Counted from the first letter of the stretch, positions 16,720 to 24,494 are shown. The stretch is DNA of 64,000 bases from Mesorhizobium loti CJ3sym (GCF_000472785.1 NZ_AXAL01000001.1:59070-123069); one strand, 5' to 3'. Notes: generated from the sequence alone by a model not told the origin. A program made the numbers and translations.

Positions 16720-16980
16720 TTAGAGCTTGAAGTCGACCTCGTCTTTTCCACCGGTCGACATCATGCGAGCCTCCAGCGCGTCCACCTCTTTTGTCAGCGC
16801 CTTCACGATCTTTTTGACATCTGTTTCGGTGTATTCGTAGGCATTCTTGTTCGCCAATTTGGCGATAACCTTTATCATTTTAATCGCGTTCTTCGTGCGA
16901 TTTTCAGCCAATTCAACGAACTTGAGGCGCTTCGCATTGCCGGTTTTCACTTTCGAATTTTCCGCCGGTTTGTCCAGCAT
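16720..16980 (-). CDS. Small charged helical protein upstream of the GHKL ATPase
   Basis: 86 residues, Lys/Glu-rich and predicted almost fully helical (KFVELAENRTKNAIKMIKVI, then VKKIVKALTKEVDALEARMM). It may form a coiled coil or bind DNA or RNA. The start ATG follows AAGGACTGCACAG. The 24-bp gap to the ATPase start indicates an operon, so it is probably a partner, regulator or antitoxin-like subunit of the ATPase (inference). No family is recognised. Confidence 0.72.
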   Translation of the reverse strand: MLDKPAENSKVKTGNAKRLKFVELAENRTKNAIKMIKVIAKLANKNAYEYTETDVKKIVKALTKEVDALEARMMSTGGKDEVDFKL

Positions 16981-17268
16981 CTGTGCAGTCCTTTCGCTGA
17001 TTTTATATTCGGTAATTGATTTGATAATTTCTCTCCTAAATTAGACGATATCCGGAGTCAAGGAATGAATCTCGGCGCGCCTACGCTGTGCACTCTTTTT
17101 CGTTCAAATTGGATGATTTTGGGTGCCGGCGGCAGTGAACACCGGTCGTTCTGGTACGGTAACCACCGTGCTCATGAAACGTTGAAAGGCTCAATTTTGC
17201 TAGAATGCATAGAGCAATTGGTCTCTAATCGACCTCAGAATTTTGTCGCAACGGGCCGCCTTGTCGCA

Positions 17269-17979
17269 ATGTGCGATCTCTACAACCTCACCACGAGCCA
17301 AGAGGCCATCCGCCAGTGGACTGGCGCCCTGCGGGACATCTTGGGCAATCTTGAGCCATCGACCGACATCTATCCCAACCGACCCGGCCCAGTGGTCCGT
17401 AACGCATTGGATGGGGAGCGTGAGGTTGCCAACCTGCTTTGGGGGATGCCGACCCCATCCGAGCGGGTGAAGGGCAAAGCAGACTACGGCACGACCAACA
17501 TCCGCAAGCCGCAATACACCCACTGGCAGCAGTATCTCGGCGTCGAGCATCGCTGCGTCGTGCCGGTTACAAGCTTCGCGGAACCAAGCCCTAAGGACGA
17601 AGATAAGGACCCCGAGACGGGCATTCAAAGGAACTTCTGGTTCGCCTTGAATGAGGATCGCCCGCTGTTCTTCTTCGCCGGCCTGTGGACGCCTTGGCAG
17701 GGCGTACGAAAGGTCAAGGACGGCCCAGGCGATCACGAGGTCTACGGCTTCATGACGACAGACCCCAATGCCCTGATCAAGCCAATTCACGAGAAGGCCA
17801 TGCCGGTCATTCTCACGACACAAGAGGAGACTGAGGTCTGGCTTACAGCGCCTTGGTCAGAAGCGAGGGGGCTTCAGCGGCCCGCACCAGACGACGCCCT
17901 CGTGATCGTCGACAAACCCGCCACCCAGGTCAAATTCCCGTTGGGATCGACGCCCGGCGACCAACTGCGGTTGCTGTAG
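17269..17979 (+). CDS. SOS response-associated peptidase (SRAP, YedK/HMCES-like)
   Basis: SRAP proteins form a covalent thiazolidine crosslink between Cys2 and an abasic site in single-stranded DNA, and they may self-release by peptidase-type chemistry. From ATG 17269 the protein has 236 residues with Cys2 (MCDLYN), Asn77 (TTNIR), Glu105 (SFAEP) and His174 (IHEKAMPV). These correspond to the four known active-site residues of E. coli YedK (Cys2, Asn75, Glu105, His160). The frame is open 68 codons further upstream, but only this start exposes the catalytic cysteine after Met removal. The surrounding motif is divergent (SFAEP instead of GFYEW). It is divergent from the ATPase operon. Confidence 0.92.
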   Translation: MCDLYNLTTSQEAIRQWTGALRDILGNLEPSTDIYPNRPGPVVRNALDGEREVANLLWGMPTPSERVKGKADYGTTNIRKPQYTHWQQYLGVEHRCVVPVTSFAEPSPKDEDKDPETGIQRNFWFALNEDRPLFFFAGLWTPWQGVRKVKDGPGDHEVYGFMTTDPNALIKPIHEKAMPVILTTQEETEVWLTAPWSEARGLQRPAPDDALVIVDKPATQVKFPLGSTPGDQLRLL

Positions 17980-18006
17980 GTATCGTCCCAGGCGAGACGA
18001 GCGCTG

Positions 18007-18720
18007 TCAGACCGTGTATTTTCCCTTGGTGTCAGTCAATTTCTTGACAAGCCCCTTCATCTTTTCGCCGTGTTTGCCAACATAGTTTTTCAACCAATCT
18101 TCATAAACCTCATAGGCATCCAGGAGCGCTTCGCGGGTAACATCTCCGTCATGGCTGCCGAGATTGCCGACCACCCTTAGTGCGGTGAGCGTATCTTTGT
18201 ATTCCGGAGATTTCTCACCGAAGAGGTCTATTCGAGCGGCAAGAGTAATGAAGGCACCCTTTTCTGTCGTAGCCGGGATGCCCTCGCTGTCCAAAATGCG
18301 TTCGACGCTGATCCGTAGCCGGTTGGCGGCGGAACCACGGTCTCCCCAGAAAGCGCTGAAAGACTGCTTAATGGCATTTTGGGCCGCGCTCGGCGTCGCC
18401 GGTGGAATGTTCATCAAAGGGGCGCCTGGTATCATGCTTTTGGGGACTAGAGACTCGGCAATAAACTGCTCGCTATCGTCGTCCGAACGGAACTCATTTG
18501 TCACCGTTTCGCCTATCATCGAAACGATATCGCCACACTTTGGCTGATCACAAACGAGCAAGCAGGAGAACCTACCCCTCTCCCATTCTGGTTCCCAGTC
18601 AGGATTGTCACGTTCGGCGATCACATCGGCCGAATAGCCGATCCTCAAGCTTTCTTTGTCAAGCGCGAGGTTGCCGCGACCGCACGTCGGGCACTGCCAG
18701 GGCGGCAGATGCTCTTGCAT
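18007..18720 (-). CDS. Zinc-ribbon DUF4145 domain protein
   Basis: 237 residues from ATG 18720. An N-terminal zinc ribbon (CPTCG near the start, partnered by CDQPKCG) is followed by a DUF4145 domain containing the helical motif RISVERILDSEGI and LRVVGNLGSHDGD. DUF4145 belongs to the HEPN-like helical group and is often found with restriction or other defence genes. The frame is open upstream to 18783 with TTG/GTG starts. It is convergent with the SRAP gene. The molecular role is unknown, and a nuclease or adaptor role in defence is a guess. Confidence 0.8.
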   Translation of the reverse strand: MQEHLPPWQCPTCGRGNLALDKESLRIGYSADVIAERDNPDWEPEWERGRFSCLLVCDQPKCGDIVSMIGETVTNEFRSDDDSEQFIAESLVPKSMIPGAPLMNIPPATPSAAQNAIKQSFSAFWGDRGSAANRLRISVERILDSEGIPATTEKGAFITLAARIDLFGEKSPEYKDTLTALRVVGNLGSHDGDVTREALLDAYEVYEDWLKNYVGKHGEKMKGLVKKLTDTKGKYTV

Positions 18721-18882
18721 GAAATATTCGTCCCAAAAATAGCGAACGTTTGCCACGGCAACCCCACTGACAGCCAACGCCAATCGTCATTTCGCGTTGG
18801 GTATCGTATTTCGCTTCAAATGTCGTGAGCCGTTGTGAGCTACGACGTCATAGGGATGACTGCTTTTGACTCTGAGCGTCCC

Positions 18883-19203
18883 TCAATCCTCATCCCGCCA
18901 AACGACGCGCCGCACCGTCCTGATTTCAGCGAGCCGCCTGACTCGAATGCCATGCCGCTCTCGTGCCGATGGGTTTTGCGTCTCGGCGTGCATGAACTCG
19001 TTCTTGCCGCACCGTTTGCAACTCATTCTGCTCCCGACCAGCTCAGCCTCGATATCACCGAAGATTTCCCTGAGGTCAGCCGGCAGATACCAATGCTTGA
19101 CGTTGCACAGCCCGCAACGGACTAGCACCAACTGCCCAATCTCATGGGCATTGCTAAGCCTCCATGCGCCGCCGCGCTTTCGTCTTCCGCCGGTGTCAGG
19201 CAT
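18883..19203 (-). CDS. Hypothetical zinc-binding protein
   Basis: 106 residues with two CxxC pairs, RCGLCNVKHWYLPADLREIF and MSCKRCGKNEF, spaced like a zinc ribbon, and a basic C-terminal tail (RVRRLAEIRTVRRVVW). The segment between the pairs (DLREIFGDIEAELV) resembles a group of short rhizobial proteins remembered from prophages and islands. Function is unknown and nucleic-acid binding is plausible. The opposite strand is also open, but its translation has no such organisation. Confidence 0.6.
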   Translation of the reverse strand: MPDTGGRRKRGGAWRLSNAHEIGQLVLVRCGLCNVKHWYLPADLREIFGDIEAELVGSRMSCKRCGKNEFMHAETQNPSARERHGIRVRRLAEIRTVRRVVWRDED

Positions 19204-19304
19204 GACCCAAAATAGGAACTCATTCCTCTCGGGGTCAATCGGCTCTTGACATTTACGTTCTCTTTTTGTTCACTGCAGGCAATGGAGCGTTTGGAGTTAC
19301 CGCA

Positions 19305-19484
19305 ATGGACCGCATCGTCACACTCAGCAGTCGCCAAGAGGCCGCCCTTCAAGCCCACGCCGACGATTTCATTGCCGTCCACAAAGGCGACGTGATGAAG
19401 GCGCTCAAGGAAATGATCGTTCTAAACGGGCACCTACAAGAACGCCTTGACGCGCTCACCGCGCCACGCCGCGCGACACGATAG
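19305..19484 (+). CDS. Small hypothetical protein (59 aa)
   Basis: Starts MDRIVTLSSRQEAALQAHAD and is predicted helical, with DVMKALKEMIVLNGHLQERL near its end. It is the first of three closely spaced small ORFs (gaps of 11 and 5 bp) that form a likely operon. ATG 19305 is chosen, though the frame is open 13 codons upstream. No function is recognised. Confidence 0.6.
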   Translation: MDRIVTLSSRQEAALQAHADDFIAVHKGDVMKALKEMIVLNGHLQERLDALTAPRRATR

Positions 19485-19495
19485 GAGTAAGCACC

Positions 19496-19705
19496 ATGGG
19501 CACAATGTACTTCGACGCCGAGGCCAAAGCCGAACTGCACTCTGAAGCGGTGAAGCTGATTGCCCGCTACGACAGCCCCCTTGAGACCGTGAAGGCGCTC
19601 ATGGCGTACAACTGTGAGCTTGAGACCCAAATCCTCGCCATAGCTCACCGGCATCCGGGGATTGTGGCGATCAGCTACGACCCCACGTCTCCCGTTCTGG
19701 GCTGA
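19496..19705 (+). CDS. Small hypothetical protein (69 aa)
   Basis: Begins MGTMYFDAEAKAELHSEAVK after the strong site AGGAGTAAGCACC. It is mostly helical, with a pattern similar to the preceding ORF (SPLETVKALMAYNCELETQI versus DVMKALKEMIVLNGHLQERL), which suggests distant paralogy between the two. Function unknown. Confidence 0.62.
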   Translation: MGTMYFDAEAKAELHSEAVKLIARYDSPLETVKALMAYNCELETQILAIAHRHPGIVAISYDPTSPVLG

Positions 19706-19710
19706 TCTGA

Positions 19711-19971
19711 ATGTCAGCGATCCTGCCTCAACAGAAGGCACCGAAGCTCATCGTCGTCACCGCCTTCGACCGCGATGAGGCCGGCGACCTTCAGCCTATC
19801 TTTGGGCCTGCCGAGCAGCAGACCGAGGACCGGGCGATAAGGACCGCGAAGGGCTTGGCAGGGAAACACGCCGGAGTCATTGCGTGGTCTCGCGATGCCA
19901 ACCCGTCACTGGGTGAATACGGGGAGCCGACTACGCTCTTTGTTGGCGGGGAAGTTCCCGACATGGAGTGA
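19711..19971 (+). CDS. Conserved rhizobial hypothetical protein (86 aa)
   Basis: The sequence LIVVTAFDRDEAGDLQPIFG ... ETEDRAIRTAKGL-type helix ... HAGVIAWSRDANPSLGEYG ... VPDME follows a pattern I associate with many Rhizobiales small proteins often found on islands and prophages. It starts 5 bp after the previous stop. No function is known. Confidence 0.65.
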   Translation: MSAILPQQKAPKLIVVTAFDRDEAGDLQPIFGPAEQQTEDRAIRTAKGLAGKHAGVIAWSRDANPSLGEYGEPTTLFVGGEVPDME

Positions 19972-19989
19972 AGATGCGGGGTCAATCCG

Positions 19990-20616
19990 CTAAGAAGAAC
20001 CTCCGGCTAGAAAATCCTTCAACTCAGCAATTCGTTGTACGGTCAACCGTTCAAGCTCCGATATGTAGAACACCGGGCGAAGCGTTCCGCCTTCGGCAAT
20101 TGAGGCAGCCAACGCCGACTGCCCATCTGCATATTGTGCCCATGTGGCCTGCGTGCGAACAACGCTCTCGTAATCCGACGGCGATAGTTTCTGCTCCAGC
20201 GCTTCAAAGACGCTCTTCAACACGGCTTGAGCAGAGAACAATTTATTGCTCCACTCTTGGTCAAATTCAGTTTCAATATCGGAGTAAGCTTTAACTTCCA
20301 AATTCGGCCTGTGTGCTGAAAGTGCTACAGCACTCTTTACCGCCAAATTTACAATCTGATGATGAGTTTTGGCCGACCTTGGGAGATCGATCTTGACGTC
20401 GTCCTCGATCGCACGAAGGCGAGATGGCTTTTGCATTAGGAAATTTTCAATCTCGGCAACTTGATCGAGTGTTAGGCCGTGCTTGTCCATATTGCCGCGC
20501 AGCTCGACAATTTTGGTCAGTCTATTTAGCCGCTCATCTGCGTCCGAGCCCTCGATTCTGCGTTTCCCGAGATAACTCAAGGCTCCGGCAAAAAGCCGAA
20601 CAAGCAACTCGATCAT
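19990..20616 (-). CDS. Hypothetical protein with LprI-like (DUF1311) C-terminal segment
   Basis: 208 residues starting MIELLVRLFAGALSYLGKRR, a short amphipathic or hydrophobic N-terminus. A helical middle follows (TLDQVAEIENFLMQKPSRLR). The last ~70 residues (LSPSDYESVVRTQATWAQYA, then EGGTLRPVFYISELERLTVQ) match the pattern Q-x2-W-x2-Y...GGTL-P...LT-x-QR of lysozyme-inhibitor LprI-type domains, but lack their cysteines. There is no clear signal peptide, so the role is probably not lysozyme inhibition. It is convergent with the three-ORF operon. Confidence 0.6.
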   Translation of the reverse strand: MIELLVRLFAGALSYLGKRRIEGSDADERLNRLTKIVELRGNMDKHGLTLDQVAEIENFLMQKPSRLRAIEDDVKIDLPRSAKTHHQIVNLAVKSAVALSAHRPNLEVKAYSDIETEFDQEWSNKLFSAQAVLKSVFEALEQKLSPSDYESVVRTQATWAQYADGQSALAASIAEGGTLRPVFYISELERLTVQRIAELKDFLAGGSS

Positions 20617-20901
20617 TGCTCGAAGCCCCCCACAATTTCCCTTTCGCCTGTGCCGTGTCCCTGTTGAATGAGACTAAGGGAGGTCGGAAATATTTGGTAG
20701 AAATTTCTGCGCGGGTGATCGGATAACTGGCACGCGTGAAGCCCCCCCGTACCCCCCTCGGTTCCACCACACGCGGTTCCCAAGGGTCGCGCTGGATGGC
20801 GCAACGGCTGTCGCTGGGGGTTGACTGCGCGCGGACAGGGACAAACCTGACCACTAGCTATGGCAATCGTGCACAAACCTATGCGTTGGTGAACAAAGCC
20901 A

Positions 20902-20940
20902 TTGACATGTGCACTAATCGTCCACTAAGTGGTGTACACC
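20902..20940 (+). promoter_or_regulatory. Putative resolvase promoter/operator
   Basis: TTGACA at 20902-20907 is a good -35 element. Downstream lie CCACTAAGTGG and a perfect 10-bp palindrome GGTGTACACC (20931-20940), 26 bp before the resolvase start. The palindrome is a likely operator or recombination half-site. A further CCACTAGC copy at 20851 resembles the repeat units downstream of the gene. Nothing else was found in the 350-bp gap 20617-20966. Confidence 0.5.
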
Positions 20941-20966
20941 AACACTCTTAGAGAAAAGTGCACACC

Positions 20967-21527
20967 ATGATCATCGGCTATGCCCGCGTCTCGACCACAG
21001 GCCAGGACCTCGACGTGCAGCTTCAGAAGCTCAAGGCCGCTGGCGTCGATAAGACCTACAGCGAGAAGAAGTCCGGTCTGGACGATGAGCGCAAGGAACT
21101 TGCAGCGGCCCTTGAGTATGCCCGCGAGGGTGACGTGTTCGTGGTGACCAAGGTGGACCGTCTGGCCCGTTCAGCGGCTCACCTTCACCAGATCGTCAGG
21201 GACCTCGACAAGAAAGGTGTCGGCTTCAAGGTGTTGGATGACGCCTCGCTGGACACGACCACCCGGACAGGCAAGCTGGTGTTCGGCATCCTCGCCAGCA
21301 TTGCCGAGTTTGAAACGGCGCTGCGGAAGGAACGCCAGATGGAAGGCATCGCCAAGGCCAAGGCCGAGGCGGAGAAGAAGGGTGAGCCGTGGAAGACCGG
21401 CAGGCCCGTGACGCTCGACCATGACCTGATCAAGGCCCTGAAGGCCGAGGGACGATCTGTGAGGCAGATTGCCAAGGAAGCCGGGTGTTCTCCCTCGGCG
21501 GTCCAGAAGGTCCTCGCAGCGGCGTGA
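20967..21527 (+). CDS. Serine recombinase (resolvase/invertase family)
   Basis: 186 residues from ATG 20967 (a GTG at 20958 is alternative). The N-terminal catalytic domain has MIIGYARVSTTGQDLDVQLQ with the nucleophilic serine in ARVST, followed by DVFVVTKVDRLARSAAHL and the E-helix (LVFGILASIAEFETALRKER). A C-terminal helix-turn-helix (LKAEGRSVRQIAKEAGCSPS) binds the recombination site. Size and layout match small resolvases/invertases of the Tn3/Hin type. It is immediately followed by the 30-bp repeat array, which is the obvious candidate target. Confidence 0.93.
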   Translation: MIIGYARVSTTGQDLDVQLQKLKAAGVDKTYSEKKSGLDDERKELAAALEYAREGDVFVVTKVDRLARSAAHLHQIVRDLDKKGVGFKVLDDASLDTTTRTGKLVFGILASIAEFETALRKERQMEGIAKAKAEAEKKGEPWKTGRPVTLDHDLIKALKAEGRSVRQIAKEAGCSPSAVQKVLAAA

Positions 21528-21544
21528 CAATTCCCATAGCCATC

Positions 21545-21920
21545 CCACTAGCACTACGGAGGCGCAAAGGCCCCCACTAGGACCATGAAGGCGGCAAAGG
21601 CCTCCACTAGCTTAGGAAGGTAGAATATTAGCGATTGCTGAATAGGCACACTACTAGCACTACTAAGGCGATAAGGCCCCTACTAGCACTACCCAGGCGA
21701 TTGCCCCAGCTAATAGAACCTACGAAGGCGCCATTGAGGCCACCACTAGCACTGCCCAGGCGACTTCCCCCTCCACGAGCATTACCAAGGCGACAACCCC
21801 CTCCACTAGGACTACGGAGGCGATTTGCCCACCTACTAGCACTGGGCAACGGCCATACCCACGTTCAGGCCGCTTGGGCCTAAGCAGGCGACAAGCCCAC
21901 CCACTAGCACTACCCAACGC
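21545..21920 (+). repeat. Array of ~12 degenerate 30-bp direct repeats
   Basis: Units share CCACTAGCACTAC..AGGCGA....CCC. The CTAG-type core recurs at 21548, 21577, 21607, 21654, 21683, 21713 (ATAG), 21746, 21776 (CGAG), 21806, 21836 and 21904, mostly 29-33 bp apart with two longer gaps holding degraded units. A 30-bp step is close to three helical turns, so each unit would present the same face of the DNA. There are no unique spacers, so it is not CRISPR. It starts 18 bp after the resolvase stop and ends about 200 bp before a putative DNA-binding protein gene. It may be a binding array (iteron, centromere-like or recombination site). Confidence 0.85.
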
Positions 21921-22123
21921 TCTTCTCCCGATCGACCATCCTGTGCAGACCTGACAGGCACCCCTGTTGCTCCTTCCGGGGGCGCTTGAAGGTGTCGCCG
22001 GGGTGGTCGGTCTTGGTGAGGTGCGAGGCTCAGCGAGCTATCCCGAATGTTCAGACGCGTGTCTGCTCATCTATGCATTTGAGGGTGGACAGCCGCCCGA
22101 TCGACCATACCCAACAAGGAGCA

Positions 22124-22759
22124 ATGGAATACACGACCGAAGTACTCGACCGAACTACCGGCGACCTCAAGACCGTCTCTCTCGGCAGTTGGATCTCCGT
22201 GACTGAATACGGCGCTTCCAAGGGCGTTGGATCTCGGCAAGTCCGAGCGATCCTGTCCCACCTCGGGCTACTCCAAGAACAGCTTGAGGTATCCAAATCA
22301 GGCAACTCTAGGGTCACCCGAAGACGCCTCACTAACGAGGCCGTCAAGGCCGGTCTTGGCAAGTGCATCTATCCGAAGAAGGCGGGAAGCTATCCCTTCG
22401 ATGTCCTGTCGCCCGAGGGCCAATCTTGGGCCGACCTAAGGTGGGACGATGCGGTCAAGACCATGGCGTCTGAGATCGCTTCAAACCCGATTGCCACGAC
22501 TGCCAAGGAATGCCTCGACCAGTTCAAGCTGTCGCGACTGTCAGACATGACACCTCAGATGGAAGTCTGCTTCCTGTCCGACCACTTCTCCGACCTCCTC
22601 CAGGTCGACATCTGCCGGATCACCGGGGCATCACCACGCATGGTTTCCCTGCATGTGAACACCCGAGCGGACCAGATCAGGGCATGGAAGGCTTGGAGGG
22701 ATAAGACACTTCTCGTCACCGAGCGTGTCACCTTCAATCCCAACTGTGTTGACCTCTAG
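22124..22759 (+). CDS. Putative DNA-binding protein downstream of the repeat array
   Basis: 211 residues from ATG 22124, which follows AAGGAGCA; the frame is open 46 codons further upstream. The N-terminal part (SVTEYGASKGVGSRQVRAIL, then SHLGLLQEQLEV and RRLTNEAVKAGLGK) reads like a winged helix-turn-helix. The middle has YPFDVLSPEGQSWADLRW. The rest is helical with no recognised motif. Position beside a 30-bp repeat array suggests it could bind those repeats as a replication, partition or regulatory protein, but that is inference. No family is identified. Confidence 0.55.
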   Translation: MEYTTEVLDRTTGDLKTVSLGSWISVTEYGASKGVGSRQVRAILSHLGLLQEQLEVSKSGNSRVTRRRLTNEAVKAGLGKCIYPKKAGSYPFDVLSPEGQSWADLRWDDAVKTMASEIASNPIATTAKECLDQFKLSRLSDMTPQMEVCFLSDHFSDLLQVDICRITGASPRMVSLHVNTRADQIRAWKAWRDKTLLVTERVTFNPNCVDL

Positions 22760-22941
22760 CGTCCCCCTGAGTTGAACCCGGACTGGGGATTTCCTTCTTT
22801 GGTCTCCCCTTGTGTGGTCTCCACCCGAAGGGTTCCCCTAAGTCCCCCAATTAGTTCGCCTTTGGGCGTTCCCTGACTACGTCACCATGATCGTCATCCG
22901 ACTGGATACCTACATTACACAAGGAGTTACATCGTCGAAAA

Positions 22942-23724
22942 ATGACTACCGATGAGAAGGCGCTGGCGACTCTACGTCAGCCTGGATGGGACCCGAACGG
23001 GCTCCATGACCAATACGTTACCGAGCATGCCGTGACGGCTTTCCTTGCGCCCTACCGGGACAGCCACCCCGATGGTCGACCCATTCACGAACATCGCCTT
23101 GGAGCGTCGTGGACGGGGCCAAGGAATGCGGCTGGGGATCAGACCTATCTGCCGTCGCTATGGGCCATGCTTGACCATGTGGCCGACGTCAAGGACCTGA
23201 CTGACAGACAGGTGGTCCATCTCGTCATGACCTCGACCGACAGCGAAAGTTACAAGCCGGAAGAGTGGCAGACTATGGTCGCGGGCAAGATTGCCGAGGC
23301 CAAGGTCCGCCATGACGCCGACAGGCGAAGCAAGCGGCACAAGCTCGACCACGACGACAGAGCCGCGCGGGGAGGCCGGGAACGGCTTACGCTCGACCAT
23401 CTATCGGGCCAACGGGTGATCCCCGACGACTCCTTGTCACAGCGCGCAAAGATGCGCCGAACGAAGTCACTGAAGGACGCGAAGGCGCGGCGAGACCAAA
23501 GGCGGAAGACTGCCGAGGGTGTCGTGATCCAACCACGTAAGGAGGAATGGCGGGCGACGAGCCCAGAGCAAGTGAAGCAGTATCATCAGACCATGGACCG
23601 GCTGGTTGCGATGGGAACCCTCGACCCGTTCACGGTCGACGACGAGGCGGCGGACCCTGAGGGCTCGCCTATGGCGTACCTCTACCGCATGGGCCGAATG
23701 ACTTCGAAGGGGGATCGAGCGTGA
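22942..23724 (+). CDS. Hypothetical protein, highly charged
   Basis: 260 residues. The N-terminal ~95 residues look folded (EHAVTAFLAPYRDSHPDGRP ... LPSLWAMLDHVADVKDLTDR). The middle (~115-205) is very rich in Arg, Lys, Asp and Glu (HDADRRSKRHKLDHDDRAAR), suggesting nucleic-acid or protein scaffolding. A short acidic and then helical C-terminus follows. AAGGAG lies 20 bp before the ATG. It overlaps the next ORF by 4 bp, so the two are translationally coupled. The 182-bp gap before it shows nothing. No function recognised. Confidence 0.6.
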   Translation: MTTDEKALATLRQPGWDPNGLHDQYVTEHAVTAFLAPYRDSHPDGRPIHEHRLGASWTGPRNAAGDQTYLPSLWAMLDHVADVKDLTDRQVVHLVMTSTDSESYKPEEWQTMVAGKIAEAKVRHDADRRSKRHKLDHDDRAARGGRERLTLDHLSGQRVIPDDSLSQRAKMRRTKSLKDAKARRDQRRKTAEGVVIQPRKEEWRATSPEQVKQYHQTMDRLVAMGTLDPFTVDDEAADPEGSPMAYLYRMGRMTSKGDRA

Positions 23725-24113
23725 CCCCGGATCAGATCAGGCGGCGCGATTGGGTCGCTACTTATCCGTCGCGGGAGCAGGCTCTGGCCCTGATCGAGTG
23801 GTTCAAGAGCGACGACTGGTCGTCCGTCTACTATGACCTCGACAGGCGGCTCGCGGGGATCGGCATCAAATGGACCGACAGTTTCCTTGCGGCTGCAGAG
23901 CGATGCTGGGAAGTCTATGGCTACCCGGAACTGGAGCCGGTGGCCCGTGCGCGCAGGGTTGCCGAGGTGACGACGCGGCCCGCCCTCTCAGCGCCACGTG
24001 TAGGAGTCGCCAGAGGCAGCGACGACCTTCCCGGTCCATCCGCCCCAACCGCACCTAGCGCTCGTTCTGGAGGCCCTCAGACGATGACCTACGGGTTCTC
24101 ACCACAGCGCTAA
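23721..24113 (+). CDS. Hypothetical protein (130 aa), coupled to the previous ORF
   Basis: GTG start overlapping the previous stop (GTGA). The first ~85 residues are helical (REQALALIEWFKSDDWSSVY, then LAAAERCWEVYGYPELEP) and the rest is a Pro/Ser/Ala-rich tail. No motif or family is recognised. Confidence 0.55.
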   Translation: MTPDQIRRRDWVATYPSREQALALIEWFKSDDWSSVYYDLDRRLAGIGIKWTDSFLAAAERCWEVYGYPELEPVARARRVAEVTTRPALSAPRVGVARGSDDLPGPSAPTAPSARSGGPQTMTYGFSPQR

Positions 24114-24203
24114 CCCAGCCACCACCACCAAGCCTATCTGCACCCGGAGCAATAGCGCACCGGGGCCGATCAACCATGACCAAATCAGACAGGAACTGAA
24201 ACC

Positions 24204-24458
24204 ATGACCGACTTCACCAACACCACCGCATTCATCTCCGACAGCACCTACGTTGACGCCGACCCGGCAACGGAAGCTGTCGCCAAGGCAGAGGCCGAAG
24301 CCCGCGTGGCGTTCGCCCCGCACAGCGCACGGAGGCCAGCCGAGTGGCAGGACCTAACCGGCATCACGACCGTGAAGGACGGCGCTGTCGTCGACATCGT
24401 CGAGGAGGATGGTGCCGCAGAGGCCGAGATCGCGGCCGAGACTGAGACCGCCGGCTAA
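24204..24458 (+). CDS. Hypothetical acidic protein (84 aa)
   Basis: Begins MTDFTNTTAFISDSTYVDAD after AGGAACTGAAACC. It is Ala/Glu-rich with a very acidic C-terminus (DIVEEDGAAEAEIAAETETA). Unknown function. The composition resembles small accessory proteins of phage-like elements but gives no specific clue. Confidence 0.5.
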   Translation: MTDFTNTTAFISDSTYVDADPATEAVAKAEAEARVAFAPHSARRPAEWQDLTGITTVKDGAVVDIVEEDGAAEAEIAAETETAG

Positions 24459-24494
24459 GCCCCAACCGATCATCACCCAGAAGGAACGGACAAC

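Noticed and set aside
13011..16980. A classical type II restriction-modification pair
   Set aside because: No endonuclease motif (PD-ExK, HNH, GIY-YIG) is visible in the ATPase or the small protein. The large protein is a GHKL ATPase.
17065..17268. Longer start for the SRAP protein
   Set aside because: The 68 extra codons would place the catalytic cysteine internally, whereas SRAP chemistry needs it at position 2.
21628..21883. Repeat-encoded proteins on either strand of the 30-bp array
   Set aside because: Unit spacing (29, 30, 33, 47, 68 bp) breaks any single reading frame pattern, and the translations are low-complexity Arg/Pro or Gly/Ser with no start signal. Treated as non-coding.
21545..21920. 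CRISPR-like array
   Set aside because: The repeats are contiguous and degenerate, with no unique spacers of constant length and no cas genes nearby.
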